A DNA stretch of 64,000 nucleotides from Nitrospirota bacterium. GTDB lineage: Bacteria > Nitrospirota > Thermodesulfovibrionia > Thermodesulfovibrionales > UBA6898. Below the pieces are notes generated by a model. The model was not told where the DNA came from. It ran no database searches and was given only the letters and a program-made list of their open reading frames with translations. The stretch spans positions 1 through 64,000 of the forward strand of contig JAJRYC010000090.1 of the NCBI GenBank assembly GCA_024275975.1, given 5' to 3'. The first letter of the stretch is position 1; each line of letters opens with the position of its first letter. A program made the position numbers and the translations under genes. Of the stretch, positions 1-8,064 are shown in pieces.

Positions 1-114
1 AAACTATATATCGTGTGCCTACAACTTTTGGCCTCCGCTTATCTTGTCGCTTTTGTAACTGCTCATTTTTTCTATGCTTTTTTGCGGGACTACCCCCAGA
101 TTACCAGAAATTAG
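1..114. other. Unassigned leading segment
   Basis: No gene can be assigned here. The forward frame that later encodes the TIGR02757 tail is closed by a TAG at 112-114, and the residues before it do not resemble that family. On the reverse strand, about 45 codons are open and end in TAG near position 23, but I do not recognise the product. The join near 115-135 may be a rearrangement or an assembly junction. Confidence 0.3.
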
Positions 115-381
115 CTTACATTTCCCAAACGTCAGCCAAAGGACAGACTGGTCATTCCTCTTGATACGCATATAGCAAAGATATCCAGGTGCCTCGGCTT
201 AACTGAACGGAGGTCCCAGGACTGGAAGACGGCGGTTGGGATTACGGAGGCGCTGAAGAAATTCGACCCTGAAGATCCCCTTAAATATGATTTCGCCCTC
301 TGTCACCAGGGTATCTCGGGTCTGTGCAAGGGATGGAAACATCCCGAGGGCTGCGTGGGATGTGTTTTCAGGAAAAGATGA
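115..381 (+). pseudogene. TIGR02757 (DUF2400) family protein, C-terminal fragment
   Basis: About 88 codons match the C-terminal third of the TIGR02757/DUF2400 family, whose function is not established. Recognisable segments are KDRLVIPLDTHIAKISRCLG, then KKFDPEDPLKYDFALCHQGI, and a cysteine-rich end with C-x-x-C spacing (GCVGCVF) before the TGA at 379-381. The family normally has a conserved segment containing LRWMVR just before the PLDTH motif. Here that part is absent and the frame is closed by a TAG at 112-114. No start codon or ribosome binding site is visible. The gene is therefore either truncated or joined to unrelated DNA, and I read it as a remnant. Confidence 0.7.
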
Positions 382-391
382 ATAGTCCGGA

Positions 392-1210
392 TCAGTAACC
401 TATGGGCGCGCCGGATTCCGATAGTTTCTCAGCGCCGCGCAGTTTGTCGGAAACCATCAACCGGGGGAGCGAGACAGCGTCTGATCTCAGTATCGGCATG
501 AACTTGCCGTCCGGCCTTAATATACCGATTTCAATCATTACATCCCTGCCCTGCATCCTGATCCCGAAGAAGCCGCTTCCGATCCGGTTTTCGATATTAA
601 TATCGAGAAATATGTCCGCGTTACCGCCGTCAAACTCGATCCCGGTAATATCATAAGCGCGTAGATTCAGCAGGCCTTTCTTTGGGCTGTAATCATCTTT
701 TTTGATCTCCCAGCTTGCAAAGATAGTGTCAGGATCGACAACCATAAGCAGTACCACGTTCTCCCCGTATTCCTCCGGCAGTCCGGCGGAAGGGATTCCG
801 TGGACCTCCCGGGTCGCCGCTTCTTCGGGTGAAAGTATCTCGCTTGTGATCTCCTCCGGCTTAACAGACCAGAATTCCTTTGCCTTAACCGGGAGGATAG
901 TCTTGCCGCCGGCAAATATTTTAATCTGTTCGCTAACCTGTTTCGGCGCCGATATTAATGGTCCGGTCTCTTTTTTCTTTATGACGGATTTCACCTTCAC
1001 CTTAACTTTAGTCCCAGCCTTTACACCGGTCTTCGGAGCTGTTTTTTTGACCGTTTTTTTTAGAGCCTTTACCTTTGGTTTTTCAGCGGTTGATTTGGTG
1101 GGTGCAACAGTCTTTTTGACGGGTTTCTTTTCAGCCTTAACCTCGGGGTTTTTTGTCTTTTCCGCTTGGGCGGTCTTTTTTGTTGTCTTTGTTGACTCCC
1201 TGGCTTTCAT
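392..1210 (-). CDS. DUF4912 domain protein with lysine-rich N-terminal region
   Basis: This 272-residue protein has two parts. Residues 1 to about 85 are low-complexity, rich in Lys, Thr, Ala and Val with recurring KKTV-type units, and strongly basic, as in nucleic-acid-binding tails. From about residue 145 it matches DUF4912, whose hallmark is visible as VVLLMVVDPDTIFASWEI. DUF4912 proteins have no firmly known function. The gene lies 59 bases downstream of polA on the same strand and may share its transcript. It ends in TGA. The basic tail makes a DNA-associated role plausible, but that is inference. Confidence 0.75.
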   Translation of the reverse strand: MKARESTKTTKKTAQAEKTKNPEVKAEKKPVKKTVAPTKSTAEKPKVKALKKTVKKTAPKTGVKAGTKVKVKVKSVIKKKETGPLISAPKQVSEQIKIFAGGKTILPVKAKEFWSVKPEEITSEILSPEEAATREVHGIPSAGLPEEYGENVVLLMVVDPDTIFASWEIKKDDYSPKKGLLNLRAYDITGIEFDGGNADIFLDINIENRIGSGFFGIRMQGRDVMIEIGILRPDGKFMPILRSDAVSLPRLMVSDKLRGAEKLSESGAPIGY

Positions 1211-1269
1211 ATCGCCGATCTCCTTAAGCTTTTATTCTATATAACTTTAAGACATTTTTGATAAAATTT

Positions 1270-3918
1270 TCAATGTGCTTCAGCCCAGTTTTTTCCGTGT
1301 CCGATGTCGGCTTTCAGGGGCACGGACAACTTCACCGCGCCTTCCATCTCTTTTCCAACAATGGCCGTGACTGTATCCAGCTCGGTTTCCGGCAGTTCAA
1401 ACAGGAGTTCATCATGTACCTGCAGTATCATTTTCGCGTGGATGGATTCTTTCCTGAATCTCCCCCATATATTTATCATCGCTATTTTAATGATATCAGC
1501 CGCCGTACCCTGTATCGGGGAATTTACAGCAAACCTCTCGCCCTGCTGTCTTTTATTCCTGTTCTGACTTTGCAGTTCAGGGACGGGTCTTCTTCTTCCC
1601 ATAAGTGTCATTACATATCCCTTTTCCATGGCTTCACCTATGACCCTCCCGATATATTCCCTGACGCCGGGATGGCGGTCAAAATAATGATTGATATATT
1701 GTTCCGCCTCTTTTCTGCCTATACTCAATGTCTCCGAGAGACCGTACGCCGAAATACCGTATATAACACCGAAATTCACGGTTTTAGCGACACTTCTCAT
1801 CTCAGGCGTCACCTTGTCGAGTGGCGTGTTATACAGCTCCGACGCGGTCCGTGTATGGATATCGAGACCGCTCCTGAACGCGCTGAGCAGCGTTTGGTCC
1901 TGACTGAGGTGGGCGAGTATTCTCAATTCCACCTGGGAATAGTCCGCGGACAGCAGCAGAGATCCCTTTTCAGCGATAAATGTCTCTCTTATGCGTCTTC
2001 CCCAGTCCCCCCTTACCGGTATGTTCTGGAGGTTCGGCGCGCTGCTGCTCAGTCTTCCCGTCGCGGTTATGGTCTGGTTGAAAGTCGTATGTACCCTGCC
2101 GGTACTCTGGTTGACTATGGAAGGCAGCACATCCACGTACGTGGTTTTGAGTTTTGTGAGCCGTCTGTAATCGAGCACCTCTCCCGGAAGATCATGCGTT
2201 ACGGCTAGTTCTTCCAGAACGTCGACATCGGTGGAAAAGCCCGTCTTCGTCTTTTTTCCGGGTTTAAGCCCGAGGCTCTGGAAAAGGACCATGCCCAGCT
2301 GTTTCGGCGAGTTGATGTTGAACTCCTCGCCGGCAAGGAAGTAAATCCTTTTCTGAATGCTCTCTATCTCGATGGAAAGCTCTTTCGACAGCCCGCCGAG
2401 TTTATCCGAGTCCACCCTTATCCCCGCTTCCTCCATATCGATGAGCACCTTGATAAGGGGCATCTCGATATCGAAGTATATTTTTTCGAGGCTGTTTTCA
2501 GCCAGGTTTTTAAAGAGGAGTTCCTTCAGTTCATAAGTTAGGGCGGCATCTTCCGAGGCGTAGACGGTCGCCTCTTCTATTGTGACATCCGCGAAGGAAG
2601 GTCTCTTCTTCAGTACTTCCATAAAAGACTTTTTTCTCTTCGTGAGATATTCGAAAGAGACTTCATCCAGGCTGTGCCTGCTCTTGTTCGGATTTAAGAG
2701 GTATGCCGCTATCATCGTATCGAAGAGTTTCCCCCCGATCTTGATTCCTTCCCGACCAAGGATCATCATGTCGTATTTCAGATTGTGGCCGATTTTGGCG
2801 ATATCCTTATCCTCAAAGACCGGGCCGAGTATGTCGAAAACTTCCCTTTTCTCCATCTGCTTTGTTGAGTCCGCCAGCCCTGTGGAATGGGCGACCGGCA
2901 CATAAAAAGCCCCTGTTTTTTCATTGCAGAGGGCGATACCGACCAGTGTGTCCGTCAGCGCATTTTTGCCTGTCGCCTCGGTATCGAACGCGAACTCGTC
3001 CTTTATCGAGGCGCTGAATGCGGCCAGCGCGGCGCTGGAGTTGATCGTCTCATGTCTCCGTTCACCGGTCTGTATGGAAGGCAACAACTTCATAAGTTTC
3101 GAGAATTCATATTTTTTGAATAAAAACAGAAGGGAAAGCCAGTCCGGCTCCCTGGTTCTCAGGTCGTCCATGTCGATATCAATAGGCGCATTCGTATCGA
3201 TTGTCGCGAGTTCCCGGCTTAAAAGCACGATCTCCCTGTTTTCAGCGATCATCTTCCTCAGCCTTTCCCTCTTAATCCTTTCGGGATTCAGGAGCAGCTC
3301 TTCAAGAGAACCAAAAGAAGAAAGGAGTTCCCTTGCCGTCTTTTCCCCAACGCCCTTTATGCCCGGTATATTGTCGGAAGCATCTCCTGTCAGCGCCATG
3401 AACTCCGTGACCCGTTCAGGGCCGACCCCGAACTTCTCCTTAACATAGTTGATGTCGAGGACCCTGTCTTTCGCCGGGTCATATATTTGTACGTTCTCAT
3501 TTACGAGCTGCAGCATGTCCTTGTCGGCTGTTACGATGAATACCCTGGCGCCCTTTGATGACGCGTTTTTAGCGACGGTTCCGATAAGATCGTCGGCCTC
3601 ATAGCCGGGGCATTCGAAAATCTTTATATTAAACGCCGATGTTATCTCCCTTATATGCGGAAGCTGCCGCACAAGGTCGGGCGGGGTCTCGGGCCTGTGC
3701 AGCTTGTAGTCCTCAAAGATCATATGCCTTTTTGTCGGACCCGGAGAGTCAAACAGGACGGCAATCCCGTCGGGTTTCTTTTCCCTTATAAGCTTTAACA
3801 GCATGGTTGTAAACCCGTAGATGGCGTTCGTGGGGAAGCCCTTTGAATTCGTAAGCTCCCTGATAGCATAGAACGCCCTGTAGATATATGAATTTCCGTC
3901 GATCAGGTAAAGGTCCAT
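1270..3918 (-). CDS. polA: DNA polymerase I
   Basis: This is a full-length family A DNA polymerase of 882 residues. It fills gaps during repair and replaces Okazaki RNA primers. The N-terminal 5'-3' exonuclease domain (about 1-290) begins MDLYLIDGNSYIYRAFYAI and has the GVGEKTA helix-hairpin-helix. The 3'-5' exonuclease domain (about 300-480) keeps an acidic FDTEATG motif and a YASEDAALTYEL motif, so proofreading is probably active. The polymerase domain carries LLSADYSQVELRILAHLS (motif A), the motif B helix with RSVAKTVNFGVIYG, and QVHDELLFE (motif C). It is divergent to tig, with about 75 bases between them, and ends in TGA. Confidence 0.97.
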   Translation of the reverse strand: MDLYLIDGNSYIYRAFYAIRELTNSKGFPTNAIYGFTTMLLKLIREKKPDGIAVLFDSPGPTKRHMIFEDYKLHRPETPPDLVRQLPHIREITSAFNIKIFECPGYEADDLIGTVAKNASSKGARVFIVTADKDMLQLVNENVQIYDPAKDRVLDINYVKEKFGVGPERVTEFMALTGDASDNIPGIKGVGEKTARELLSSFGSLEELLLNPERIKRERLRKMIAENREIVLLSRELATIDTNAPIDIDMDDLRTREPDWLSLLFLFKKYEFSKLMKLLPSIQTGERRHETINSSAALAAFSASIKDEFAFDTEATGKNALTDTLVGIALCNEKTGAFYVPVAHSTGLADSTKQMEKREVFDILGPVFEDKDIAKIGHNLKYDMMILGREGIKIGGKLFDTMIAAYLLNPNKSRHSLDEVSFEYLTKRKKSFMEVLKKRPSFADVTIEEATVYASEDAALTYELKELLFKNLAENSLEKIYFDIEMPLIKVLIDMEEAGIRVDSDKLGGLSKELSIEIESIQKRIYFLAGEEFNINSPKQLGMVLFQSLGLKPGKKTKTGFSTDVDVLEELAVTHDLPGEVLDYRRLTKLKTTYVDVLPSIVNQSTGRVHTTFNQTITATGRLSSSAPNLQNIPVRGDWGRRIRETFIAEKGSLLLSADYSQVELRILAHLSQDQTLLSAFRSGLDIHTRTASELYNTPLDKVTPEMRSVAKTVNFGVIYGISAYGLSETLSIGRKEAEQYINHYFDRHPGVREYIGRVIGEAMEKGYVMTLMGRRRPVPELQSQNRNKRQQGERFAVNSPIQGTAADIIKIAMINIWGRFRKESIHAKMILQVHDELLFELPETELDTVTAIVGKEMEGAVKLSVPLKADIGHGKNWAEAH

Positions 3919-3938
3919 GCCGGTGATTATACCTTAAA

Positions 3939-3968
3939 TTGACTAAAGTTGAGGTATTATTTTACATT
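3939..3968 (+). promoter_or_regulatory. Possible tig-clpPX promoter
   Basis: The short divergent gap between polA and tig holds TTGACT at 3939-3944 and TACATT at 3963-3968, spaced 18 bases apart. This fits a sigma-70-like promoter reading into tig. The match is only partial at the -10 element. Confidence 0.35.
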
Positions 3969-3993
3969 AAACTAAAGAGTTAAGGAGGCGGTC

Positions 3994-5313
3994 TTGAGCA
4001 CAACAATCGAAGATTTAAGCAGTACCAGTAAGCGGTTAAAGGTAGAAATACCGGCGGACATTATAGAGAAGGAATACATATCATCACTTGATAATATAAG
4101 GCAGAGGGCCAGAATACCGGGTTTCAGACCGGGTAAGTCGCCGGTCAGTCTGATAGAAAAAAAATTCGGTGATGATATCAGATCCGATCTGCTGGACAAG
4201 CTTGTACCTGAATACCTTTCAAAGGTGATAAAAGAGGCCGACCTTACGCCTGTATCAATGCCCATGCTTGAGTCTGCTCTGAATATCAAGAGGAACGAGC
4301 CGTTGATTTTTTCTTTCACCCTTGAGGTCAGACCGGTCATAGACGGGCTTAATTATACAGGACTGAAAGTGGAAGAGATTGAAACCGAGCTGGATGACAG
4401 TGAGATAGAAGACACGCTGAAAGGGTTGCAGCAGGAAAGGGCGGTGTATGAAGTAGTTGAAAGGGAGATAAAAGGGGATGACCTTCTTGTTATCGATTTC
4501 GAAAAACTTGATGAGTCGGGCGGAAATGTGCTTTCTTCCGGCAAGGACCAGGTTATGGACCTGAGCGGGAACCTGACGCCCCCGGGAATACTCGAAAGTT
4601 TAACCGGCAGAAAAAAGGGTGAAGTTGTAGAGATAGACCTGCCGTCTTTTGAAGGTGGAGATAAAGCGGATGAAAGCGAAGAGGATAAGCAGCAGAAGGG
4701 TAACACTATAAGAATAACTATAAAAGAGGTCAAGGAAAAGAACCTGCCTGGAATTGACGATGAGTTTGCACGTGATTTCGACTGTGATACGCTCGATGCC
4801 CTGAGGGAAAAGATCCGGGAGGGGCTTTTGAGGGCCAAAAAGGGCAGTGCTGAAAAGCGGCAGAAGGAGAAGCTTTACGATATACTTGTCGAGTCCCATG
4901 AGTTTGATGTCCCTGAATCTCTTCTGGAGACGGAACTCGAACGGCTTGTAGTGAATGAAAAGCTTTCCAGAAAAAAGTCTAAGGACCTGGTGAGTGAGTC
5001 GCGGGCGGAAACAGGCACTGTAGACAACGATGATTCAGGGATAGTCGAAGAGGTCAGGCCGAAGGCAGTAAATAACGTGAAGGCATCGATTCTCATGGAT
5101 ATGATCGCCGAAAAGGAAGGCATAACCGTCACGGATGAAGAGGTTGGCATGAAGCTCGGTATTCTCGCGCGGGAGCTTAAGGCGACTCCGGAGGTGGTGA
5201 AGAATCTCTTTGTTACAAAGGACGGCTCACTGGATAATTTCAGGTACAAAATCAGGGACGAAAAGGTGCTGGACTTTATACTGTCAAGGGCGGAAATTAC
5301 TAAAGGAGAATAA
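3994..5313 (+). CDS. tig: Trigger factor
   Basis: Trigger factor is the ribosome-bound chaperone and prolyl isomerase that meets nascent chains at the exit tunnel. The 439 residues cover the N-terminal ribosome-binding domain, with the signature close to GFRPGKSP at about residue 45, a central PPIase-like domain (about 150-245) and the long helical C-terminal domain. The start is TTG at 3994, supported by AAGGAGG six bases upstream. The PPIase region contains an acidic insertion near residues 225-235 (DKADESEEDKQQKG). The gene is followed after four bases by clpP and then clpX, a common order that couples folding and proteolysis. Confidence 0.95.
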   Translation: MSTTIEDLSSTSKRLKVEIPADIIEKEYISSLDNIRQRARIPGFRPGKSPVSLIEKKFGDDIRSDLLDKLVPEYLSKVIKEADLTPVSMPMLESALNIKRNEPLIFSFTLEVRPVIDGLNYTGLKVEEIETELDDSEIEDTLKGLQQERAVYEVVEREIKGDDLLVIDFEKLDESGGNVLSSGKDQVMDLSGNLTPPGILESLTGRKKGEVVEIDLPSFEGGDKADESEEDKQQKGNTIRITIKEVKEKNLPGIDDEFARDFDCDTLDALREKIREGLLRAKKGSAEKRQKEKLYDILVESHEFDVPESLLETELERLVVNEKLSRKKSKDLVSESRAETGTVDNDDSGIVEEVRPKAVNNVKASILMDMIAEKEGITVTDEEVGMKLGILARELKATPEVVKNLFVTKDGSLDNFRYKIRDEKVLDFILSRAEITKGE

Positions 5314-5317
5314 TTAA

Positions 5318-5923
5318 ATGAGCGTTATACCATTTGTAATAGAGCAGACCGGAAGGACGGAAAGGGCATACGATATATATTCGAGGCTGCTTAAGGACAG
5401 GATAATATTCCTTGGCGGCCCGATAGACGATATTGTTGCGAATACCGTGATTGCGCAGATACTTTTTCTCCAGACGGACGACCCTGACAAAGACATACAT
5501 CTGTATATAAACTCGCCCGGAGGGATTGTATCCTCGGGCCTTGCGATATTCGATACCATGCAGTACGTAAAACCGGATATCTCAACATACTGTATAGGGC
5601 AGGCCGCGAGCATGGGGGCACTGCTCCTGTGCGCGGGGACAAAGGGAAAGAGGTTCGCACTTCCGCATTCGAGGATAATGCTGCATCAGCCCATGGGCGG
5701 ATTCCAGGGCCAGGCGACCGACATTGCAATACACGCGAAAGAGATATTGAAGCTGAAGGATACGCTGAACAAAATACTTTCCGAACAGACGGACCAGCCT
5801 ATCGAGAAAGTCCAGGCCGATACCGACAGGGACTTCTTTATGTCCGGAGCAGACGCAAAGGAATACGGGCTTGTGGATGAGGTGATCCATTCGCTCAAGA
5901 AAAAGAAAACTGCTGACAAATAA
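5318..5923 (+). CDS. clpP: ATP-dependent Clp protease proteolytic subunit
   Basis: ClpP is the serine protease barrel that degrades substrates fed in by ClpX. The 201-residue length is typical. The catalytic serine lies in [11 protein letters not shown] and the catalytic histidine in IMLHQPMGG; the aspartate follows in the [10 protein letters not shown] region. The gene starts four bases after tig and is followed by clpX after about 50 bases, so the three are probably one transcript. Confidence 0.97.
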   Translation: MSVIPFVIEQTGRTERAYDIYSRLLKDRIIFLGGPIDDIVANTVIAQILFLQTDDPDKDIHLYINSPGGIVSSGLAIFDTMQYVKPDISTYCIGQAASMGALLLCAGTKGKRFALPHSRIMLHQPMGGFQGQATDIAIHAKEILKLKDTLNKILSEQTDQPIEKVQADTDRDFFMSGADAKEYGLVDEVIHSLKKKKTADK

Positions 5924-5974
5924 AGGAATACAGATACGTTTTTCGTTAGTTATTATTGGAAGTTGGAGGATTAA

Positions 5975-7216
5975 ATGCCGAAAAAAGATGATGAAATACT
6001 TAAATGCTCATTCTGTGGTAAAGGACAGGATGAGGTAAAGAAGCTTATTGCGGGGCCGACGGTCTATATCTGCAATGAGTGTATTGAACTGTGCAATGAA
6101 ATAATCGCCGATGAGTTGTCCGTGGATACCGACAGGGAAGCGATGCCGAAACTGCCCGCACCGCAGGAGATAGATAGCGTTCTTAACGACTATGTCGTCG
6201 GCCAGGAAAGGGCCAATAGGATACTTTCCGTTGCCGTGCATAACCACTACAAAAGGATTTACAGCCCTGACGAATCCGATGTTGAGCTTCAGAAGAGCAA
6301 TATACTGCTTATCGGTCCGACAGGGACGGGAAAGACCCTGCTTGCGCAGACACTCGCAAGGACACTGGATGTGCCTTTTACCATTGCGGACGCAACGACG
6401 CTGACGGAGGCGGGCTATGTTGGAGAGGACGTGGAAAACATCATCCTGAAGCTCCTTCAGGCCGCTGATTATGATGTTGAACGGGCGCAGAGGGGCATAA
6501 TATATATCGATGAGATAGACAAAATAAGCAGGAAGGCCGACAATCCTTCAATCACTCGTGACGTCTCGGGTGAGGGTGTGCAGCAGGCGCTGCTCAAGAT
6601 AATCGAAGGCACGATCGCTAGTATCCCCCCTCAAGGAGGGCGCAAGCATCCGCAGCAGGATTTCATACAGATAGATACAACGAACATACTCTTTATCTGC
6701 GGAGGGGCTTTTGTCGGAATGGAAGGTATTCTGGAGCAGAGGACAGGGAAAAAGACGGTTGGATTCGGCGCCGATGTTGTCGGCAGGAGTGAAAAGAAGA
6801 TAGGCGAGATCCTCGGCAACACAGAACCCCAGGATTTGATCAAATACGGTCTTATCCCGGAGTTCGTCGGCAGGCTGCCTGTTCTTGCGACTCTCAAGGA
6901 GCTTGACGAGGCCTCGCTTGTCACGATACTTGTCAAGCCCCGGAACGCACTGACAAAACAGTACCAGAGACTGCTGCTGTTTGATGATGTGAGGCTGAAA
7001 TTTACCGACAGCGCCCTGAAGGCGATCGCGTGCAAGGCGGTACAGCGCAAGTCAGGCGCGAGAGGACTCAGGGCGATACTTGAGGAGATAATGCTGGATG
7101 TTATGTACGAAATACCGTCTCAGAAAGGTATTAAGGAGTGCGTTGTAACAGGGGAGACGGTTACCAGAAAAGAAAAGCCGATGCTGATCTACGAAAAACA
7201 GGCTGAATCGGCATAG
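5975..7216 (+). CDS. clpX: ATP-dependent Clp protease ATP-binding subunit ClpX
   Basis: ClpX is the hexameric AAA+ unfoldase for ClpP. The 413 residues begin with the C4 zinc-binding domain (CSFCGKGQ and CNECIELC, residues 10-40). The AAA+ module follows with Walker [13 protein letters not shown], Walker [11 protein letters not shown], the GYVGEDVE pore loop region and sensor 2 near [13 protein letters not shown] precedes the ATG by six bases. The gene ends in TAG and is followed directly by a hairpin, so TAG serves as a real stop in this genome. Confidence 0.97.
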   Translation: MPKKDDEILKCSFCGKGQDEVKKLIAGPTVYICNECIELCNEIIADELSVDTDREAMPKLPAPQEIDSVLNDYVVGQERANRILSVAVHNHYKRIYSPDESDVELQKSNILLIGPTGTGKTLLAQTLARTLDVPFTIADATTLTEAGYVGEDVENIILKLLQAADYDVERAQRGIIYIDEIDKISRKADNPSITRDVSGEGVQQALLKIIEGTIASIPPQGGRKHPQQDFIQIDTTNILFICGGAFVGMEGILEQRTGKKTVGFGADVVGRSEKKIGEILGNTEPQDLIKYGLIPEFVGRLPVLATLKELDEASLVTILVKPRNALTKQYQRLLLFDDVRLKFTDSALKAIACKAVQRKSGARGLRAILEEIMLDVMYEIPSQKGIKECVVTGETVTRKEKPMLIYEKQAESA

Positions 7217-7233
7217 GAAATATTCTGCAATAA

Positions 7234-7260
7234 AATCCTCCCGCATTGGGCGGGAGGATT
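7234..7260. terminator. Hairpin terminator between clpX and the minus-strand DUF721 gene
   Basis: An 11-base perfect stem (7234-7244 with 7250-7260) and a 5-base loop lie between convergent genes. Read on the minus strand, the stem is followed by a T-rich tail, so it best fits termination of the rpmB-DUF721 transcript. It can also cap clpX mRNA. Confidence 0.75.
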
Positions 7261-7288
7261 AATTCCAGGTTGAATCATCAGTTTAGTG

Positions 7289-7729
7289 TTATCGGGGATA
7301 TTTTGATAATCTCAGATGTCTCTCGACAGCGACTTTCACAGCCTCTTTCAGTTCTTCATTACTGAACCGCGAGGTCAGTTCGACTATAAAGAGTTCGTCC
7401 TCGGATGTAATTTCAGCATGCTTTCGGACCGGCGCACTACGCCTTTTGGTCTGTGAGATTCTCCCTAATCTGAACTGTATGTCCCTGACGCCGTAAGCGG
7501 TCAGTTTTTCCGTTATTTCCCGTTTAAGGTAGCTCAACTGCTGGATCCATATCGGCGAATCCACGTTCAAAAGGAGTTTTCCTTCCGAGAGGCTTGACGG
7601 CGACATATGTAACGAAAGCGGCTTGTCGAATATCAGCCGCCAGTTGTTTTTAATGCGCGCCAGCCTGACACCGTCTTCAAGCCCGAGTCTTTTTACTATT
7701 GAAGCAAGGAGGGAATCCGTTCTTTCCAT
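7289..7729 (-). CDS. DUF721 (DciA-like) protein
   Basis: This 146-residue protein has the DUF721 fold, seen in the core LARIKNNWRLIFDKPLSLHM followed by GKLLLNVDSPIWIQQLSYLK. The family includes DciA, the ancestral loader of the replicative helicase DnaB in bacteria that lack DnaC. A role in helicase loading is likely but inferred from family membership. The C-terminal third is basic and poorly conserved. It lies 22 bases downstream of rpmB on the same strand and probably shares its transcript. Confidence 0.75.
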   Translation of the reverse strand: MERTDSLLASIVKRLGLEDGVRLARIKNNWRLIFDKPLSLHMSPSSLSEGKLLLNVDSPIWIQQLSYLKREITEKLTAYGVRDIQFRLGRISQTKRRSAPVRKHAEITSEDELFIVELTSRFSNEELKEAVKVAVERHLRLSKYPR

Positions 7730-7751
7730 ATCGCTAAACGGACAACAACTG

Positions 7752-7940
7752 TCATACTACCTTCCTGACAACCCCGGTGCGCAGACATCTTGTGCATACA
7801 TATGCCCGTTTTGTTCCTTTTGCCGTCGCTATTCTTGTCTTCTGCAGATTAGGCAGTAACTGCCTTTTCGTCTTATTGTTTGCGTGGCTTACATTGTTTC
7901 CGGTAATCTTCTTTTTACCACATATAATACAACTTGCCAA
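7752..7940 (-). CDS. rpmB: 50S ribosomal protein L28
   Basis: L28 is a large-subunit ribosomal protein. At 62 residues it is the short form, with the family start [20 protein letters not shown]. Two C-x-x-C pairs (CIIC near residue 4 and CTRC near residue 50) show the zinc-binding version. An AGGAGG-like site precedes the start. The gene is divergent from infB across about 120 bases that are AT-rich. Confidence 0.95.
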   Translation of the reverse strand: MASCIICGKKKITGNNVSHANNKTKRQLLPNLQKTRIATAKGTKRAYVCTRCLRTGVVRKVV

Positions 7941-8064
7941 TCCGTGTCCCTCCTTTCAGAAATTGCTTTCAAAACGGCTTTTATGATAACATGATATGAA
8001 TTTACGATACAAGTAATTAAATAGTGCGTATTGCACTTAATTAGTAAAGCGGAGCTAAAATATA

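Noticed and set aside
1258-2208. 316-codon plus-strand open frame opposite polA
   Set aside because: It lies wholly inside the polA coding sequence and has no recognisable domain.
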